The position numbers were made by a program, and so were the translations under genes. A stretch of 7,810 nucleotides of DNA from Sulfurovum sp. Lineage in GTDB: Bacteria; Campylobacterota; Campylobacteria; Campylobacterales; Sulfurovaceae. Positions 5,242 through 7,810 of the stretch are shown here, piece by piece. Where the stretch lies: contig DQVY01000305.1 of the NCBI GenBank assembly GCA_015661535.1, positions 1-7,810 of the forward strand, written 5' to 3'. How positions within the stretch are numbered: the first letter of the stretch is position 1; each line of letters opens with the position of its first letter. A model generated the notes under the pieces. The model saw only the letters and a list, made by a program, of their open reading frames with translations, did not search any database and was not told the DNA's origin.

Positions 5242-6228
5242 CTATTTTCTAAAATGTATCAGCTTAAACCTGTCACCCATCATTGTGGGTGATATGAGTG
5301 TTTTTATCTTATCTGCCTCTCTTGCATATCTTTCCTGCGTCGTTTGTTTAGAAAACTGCTCCAGTATATCTATGATCCCAAAACGTACCAAGGCACGTGC
5401 CTGCGTCTCATAGGCTAGTTCTTCAAAGCCTGCATCTGTAAATGCTTCACTCACATGTCCAAAATTCACATCGTAAGTGATATCATCTTTTTTATAGGAC
5501 TCTGAAAGTACCAGATCTTCATCAAACAGAGGAAAGGTTTCATGTGCCTTGTAAACACGGATAGAAAAATCATTACGCACATATTTTTCACCATAGTCAA
5601 AGGTCACAAAATCACAATGGCCTACACCTTTAGCCATCTCTCTTGCAAACGCTTCATACCCTACTGCCACTTCACCCTGTTTCAAATGATGTATTTTTGC
5701 CCAGTTCAACAGCTCTGCTGGTGCTTCTTCCCATAGAATTTCATGGTTTTTGACCACTACAGTCTTTTCATCTTTTAAGAGTTCACAGGGAAAAGCATCA
5801 AAGATCTCATTGGCAACCACAAAGGCATACTGGGCTTCAACTTCAGAAATATCATTAAAATGATGTATCTGAATGTCATCACCAAAACGTTCCTGTATGT
5901 ATGCCAACTGTGCTTTTTGTACTTCGGGTTGACGCTCTACGATGCCAAATTTTAACGTTTTGACCAATGCAGGGTCACAGGTATAGAGCCACTGTATCAT
6001 GTCACAGATCAAATACCCTTGGTGTGCCCCTACTTCAATCAGCCAGCCATCTCTATGTGCTGTCCCCTCTTTTAAAAGCTTGTTGAAGTAGTTGGCAATG
6101 CTTGCACCAAAAAAACTGCTTGCACTCACTGCCGTATAAAAATCCCCTGACTTCCCTATGGCTTTAAAGGTTTTATAGTAGCCATCTTCGCCATACAGCC
6201 ACTCTGTCATATACTCACTAAAGTACAT
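5242..6228 (-). CDS. SAM-dependent methyltransferase, MidA/NDUFAF7 family (DUF185, COG1565)
   Basis: Family members resemble NDUFAF7, a mitochondrial protein that methylates an arginine of the NDUFS2 subunit during complex I assembly; the bacterial substrate is not established. The 328-residue protein has the family N-terminus (Phe-Ser-Glu-Tyr-Met, then Leu-Tyr-Gly...Gly-Tyr-Tyr), Gly-Asp-Phe-Tyr-Thr-Ala 28-33, a SAM-binding motif I at 65-71 (Glu-Val-Gly-Ala-His-Gln-Gly), an acidic Glu98 after strand 2, the characteristic Asn-Glu-Ile-Phe-Asp-Ala-Phe-Pro at 140-147, and Phe-Asp-Tyr-Gly at 210-213. Motif I lacks the central glycine of the usual Gly-x-Gly-x-Gly. ATG 6228 is chosen over ATG 6243 because AGGA lies 6 nt upstream and the conserved N-terminus begins there. 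It overlaps the upstream tolC-like gene by 11 nt, so coupled translation is likely. A link to complex I is inference. Confidence 0.87.
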   Translation of the reverse strand: MYFSEYMTEWLYGEDGYYKTFKAIGKSGDFYTAVSASSFFGASIANYFNKLLKEGTAHRDGWLIEVGAHQGYLICDMIQWLYTCDPALVKTLKFGIVERQPEVQKAQLAYIQERFGDDIQIHHFNDISEVEAQYAFVVANEIFDAFPCELLKDEKTVVVKNHEILWEEAPAELLNWAKIHHLKQGEVAVGYEAFAREMAKGVGHCDFVTFDYGEKYVRNDFSIRVYKAHETFPLFDEDLVLSESYKKDDITYDVNFGHVSEAFTDAGFEELAYETQARALVRFGIIDILEQFSKQTTQERYAREADKIKTLISPTMMGDRFKLIHFRK

Positions 6229-7438
6229 TTTCCATCCTGACATAAAGTTTGAGTAGACGTATCTGTTTGTCTATTTTATAGATTTTCTGGTCAAGTTTAC
6301 GGATGTTTAAAGAGTTACGCATGATATCAGTGTCCAAAGAGGTCTTCTCCCCCGCATCTGCAAGGTTTTTGGTCAGTTTAAAAAGACTGGTATAGATTTG
6401 TGCATCTTTCTTTGCCAATAAGATCTTTTTATCTAAAATGGTTAAACTATTTTGTATCCACTGGTACTCTTCTTCTACAGTTTCTCTTTTGTCCAATACT
6501 TGTACTGCTGCACGTAACTTTTCTACTTTACTGGCTTCAATATCTGCAAAAGCATTGATATCAATAGGCATAGAGACAGAAAAACCATAATTGTAGTACT
6601 GCTCTTGCAATGTAGAACCTGGTCCAACAAAAAGCGGGTTAATATCTCCATTGATGTATTGTCCCTGTAAAGAGACCGTTGGCAAATATTTTGCCCAGGT
6701 TACTTTTTCATCATAATTTGCAACTTCTGCACGGTATCTGTCTGTTTTCAGATCTAAGTTCTCTTCCGTGTAGGCTGCTTTACTCATCAGTTTTAAAGTG
6801 GGTAAGGCGAAGGAGTCAGGGTTTTTATCACTGATCACTGAAAATTTTTGTTTTAATTCCAGATAATTTAATTCTAACTCTAAGAGTGTTGCATCATCTT
6901 GACTTTTTTTTAAAATAGCCTGGTCCAAAAAACTACTGTCTAAAATACCAGCCAAATAACTGTCACGTTTTTGACGTATATCTATGGCATCATTTTTAAT
7001 AAGTAAACGCAACTTTGCCTGTTCAAGTTTTGTTTTTTTCAAATTAAAAAGTATCTCTACCGCATCACCAATGAGTTTGCGTCTTTGCAGCGTAATATCA
7101 CTTTTGTTTGCATGACGCAAGGCATCAGAATAACGTATGGCATAGTAGATCCCCCCAGAACGAAAGATAGGTTGGTCAATCGCAATGGAGTAAGTCCCCA
7201 CTTCTATAGGGTCAGGTGTGCCAAACTGCGTCGAATAGTTTTTATTGTAACGCAACTGTATAGGGTTGATCCAAGACATGGAAAGTATATCACTCTCTAA
7301 CTCATTTGATTCAAATTGGTAATCATACAAGAGTGATTTTTTTTCAGACAGTATATCTCCCAACTCATCTGCATGAAGCAGAGAGAGAAGCATACTACAA
7401 CAGATCAAGTACTTTTTCAAAACGTACAAATCCTTCAT
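6218..7438 (-). CDS. TolC-family outer membrane efflux protein
   Basis: TolC-type proteins are trimeric outer-membrane barrels with long periplasmic helical tunnels that serve as exit ducts for pumps or type I secretion. This 406-residue protein is slightly shorter than typical members (430-480). It has a signal peptide (Leu-Lys-Lys-Tyr, hydrophobic core, Leu-Leu-His-Ala, cleavage likely before Asp24). Two beta-strand pairs, about 56-100 and 250-300, are separated and followed by long charged alpha-helical, coiled-coil stretches, giving the duplicated TolC pattern. The phrase Leu-Pro-Thr-Val-Ser-Leu-Gln-Gly before the second pair is typical. ATG 7438 overlaps argD by 44 nt. A TTG at 7420 would begin Met-Lys-Lys-Tyr and lies 10 nt after AAGGA (7435-7431); it is a credible alternative start. 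No membrane-fusion or pump gene follows, so the partner is elsewhere. The family call is good; the cargo is unknown. Confidence 0.85.
   Translation of the reverse strand: MKDLYVLKKYLICCSMLLSLLHADELGDILSEKKSLLYDYQFESNELESDILSMSWINPIQLRYNKNYSTQFGTPDPIEVGTYSIAIDQPIFRSGGIYYAIRYSDALRHANKSDITLQRRKLIGDAVEILFNLKKTKLEQAKLRLLIKNDAIDIRQKRDSYLAGILDSSFLDQAILKKSQDDATLLELELNYLELKQKFSVISDKNPDSFALPTLKLMSKAAYTEENLDLKTDRYRAEVANYDEKVTWAKYLPTVSLQGQYINGDINPLFVGPGSTLQEQYYNYGFSVSMPIDINAFADIEASKVEKLRAAVQVLDKRETVEEEYQWIQNSLTILDKKILLAKKDAQIYTSLFKLTKNLADAGEKTSLDTDIMRNSLNIRKLDQKIYKIDKQIRLLKLYVRMENVL
6235..6238 (-). promoter_or_regulatory. Ribosome binding site fixing the midA-like start, inside the tolC-like gene
   Basis: Minus-strand AGGA (6238-6235) lies 6 nt before ATG 6228 and inside the last codons of the tolC-like gene. 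The alternative ATG at 6243 has no purine-rich site upstream. Confidence 0.5.
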
Positions 7439-7810
7439 CTATCTCATCTTTAGTAATGGTAATACTTGGTAAAAAACGTACGGTATTACGTCCTGCTTTT
7501 AAAATAACCAAACCTTCATTCATGGCATTGTTAATGATATTTCCTTGTATCTCTGCATTTTTGGCACGCAAGCCTCTCATGAGTCCAAGCCCTACTTCTT
7601 TTTCAAACAGATCTCCATACTTTGAAACCATCTCTTTCAGTTTTTGTGAAAAATAGATCAAGGTTTCATCTATCAGCCCTTCATCATACATCGGTTTTAA
7701 GATCTCAAGTACAGCAAGTCCTGCGGCTGTACTCAAGTAGTTACCGCCAAATGTACTCCCATGATCCCCCGCAGACAAAATATCTTTATGTCTGGTCATC
7801 ACTGCACCTA
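7395..7810 (-). CDS. argD: Acetylornithine aminotransferase ArgD, C-terminal part (cut by window edge)
   Basis: ArgD is a PLP enzyme that transfers an amino group from glutamate to N-acetylglutamate semialdehyde in arginine synthesis, and often also serves in lysine synthesis. Only about the last 138 codons are present. The frame stays open to the window edge, where Gly-Ala-Val-Met-Thr-Arg continues the conserved Gly-Ala-Val/Met-Leu-Ala segment, so the GTG/ATG near 7800 are internal codons, not starts. Visible are His-Gly-Ser-Thr-Phe-Gly-Gly-Asn (phosphate-contacting Ser/Thr of the neighbouring subunit), Gly-Leu-Gly-Leu-Met-Arg-Gly, Ala-Gly-Arg-Asn-Thr-Val-Arg-Phe-Leu-Pro with the substrate-binding arginine, and Ile-Thr-Lys-Asp-Glu-Ile-Asp-Glu. 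The PLP lysine lies beyond the window. Another class-III aminotransferase (GabT, succinylornithine) is possible but fits less well. Confidence 0.9.
   Translation of the reverse strand, partial: GAVMTRHKDILSAGDHGSTFGGNYLSTAAGLAVLEILKPMYDEGLIDETLIYFSQKLKEMVSKYGDLFEKEVGLGLMRGLRAKNAEIQGNIINNAMNEGLVILKAGRNTVRFLPSITITKDEIDEGFVRFEKVLDLL

Noticed and set aside
7800..7802. GTG/ATG near 7800 as the start of a complete 135-residue protein
   Set aside because: The frame stays open to the window edge and the preceding codons (Gly-Ala) match the ArgD family, so this is a truncated gene.
1..7810. Possible mobile, defence, CRISPR or toxin-antitoxin system
   Set aside because: No transposase, integrase, nuclease, repeat array, small RNA gene or toxin-like pair is visible; nearly every gene is a recognised core gene with uniform composition.

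Overview
The window looks like a core chromosomal segment of a Campylobacterota (Epsilonproteobacteria) species, most like the Sulfurovum/Sulfurimonas group. The DNA is AT-rich and tightly packed. It has T-rich extended -10 promoters without clear -35 boxes, an FtsY lacking the long acidic N-terminal domain, and a thioredoxin-lipoprotein/ftsY/radA neighbourhood that, from memory, also occurs in Campylobacter jejuni. The assignment comes from protein character and gene order only; no database search was possible.

Layout. Positions 12-2217 (+) form one apparent operon: a promoter, a TlpA-like thioredoxin lipoprotein, ftsY, and an unrecognised two-helix membrane protein, with gaps of only 9-12 nt. 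Positions 2219-2905 (-) hold plsC, which converges on that operon with a single base between the stop codons. Positions 2906-3076 are the plsC/radA divergent intergenic region. It carries a plsC promoter, a 12-bp-arm palindrome and candidate radA promoter elements. Positions 3077-5209 (+) hold radA, acpS (with its own promoter so close that the mRNA may be leaderless) and a small lipoprotein. Positions 5242-7810 (-) hold an argD (3' part only) - tolC-like - midA-like string with overlapping genes.

Most genes are housekeeping: SRP-dependent membrane targeting (FtsY), phospholipid synthesis (PlsC), carrier-protein activation (AcpS), recombination (RadA), arginine synthesis (ArgD), envelope redox and export (TlpA-like, TolC-like), and a NDUFAF7/MidA-family methyltransferase. 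PlsC and AcpS both serve acyl-lipid metabolism, and FtsY and the unknown membrane protein are both membrane-associated, but no dedicated multi-gene system is evident.

I do not see a novel defence, mobile or secretion system, CRISPR array, tRNA, rRNA or insertion sequence. The points most worth a second look are regulatory (the palindrome between plsC and radA, and the possibly leaderless acpS), plus two uncharacterised small envelope proteins and several start codons that need moving from the longest-ORF position.
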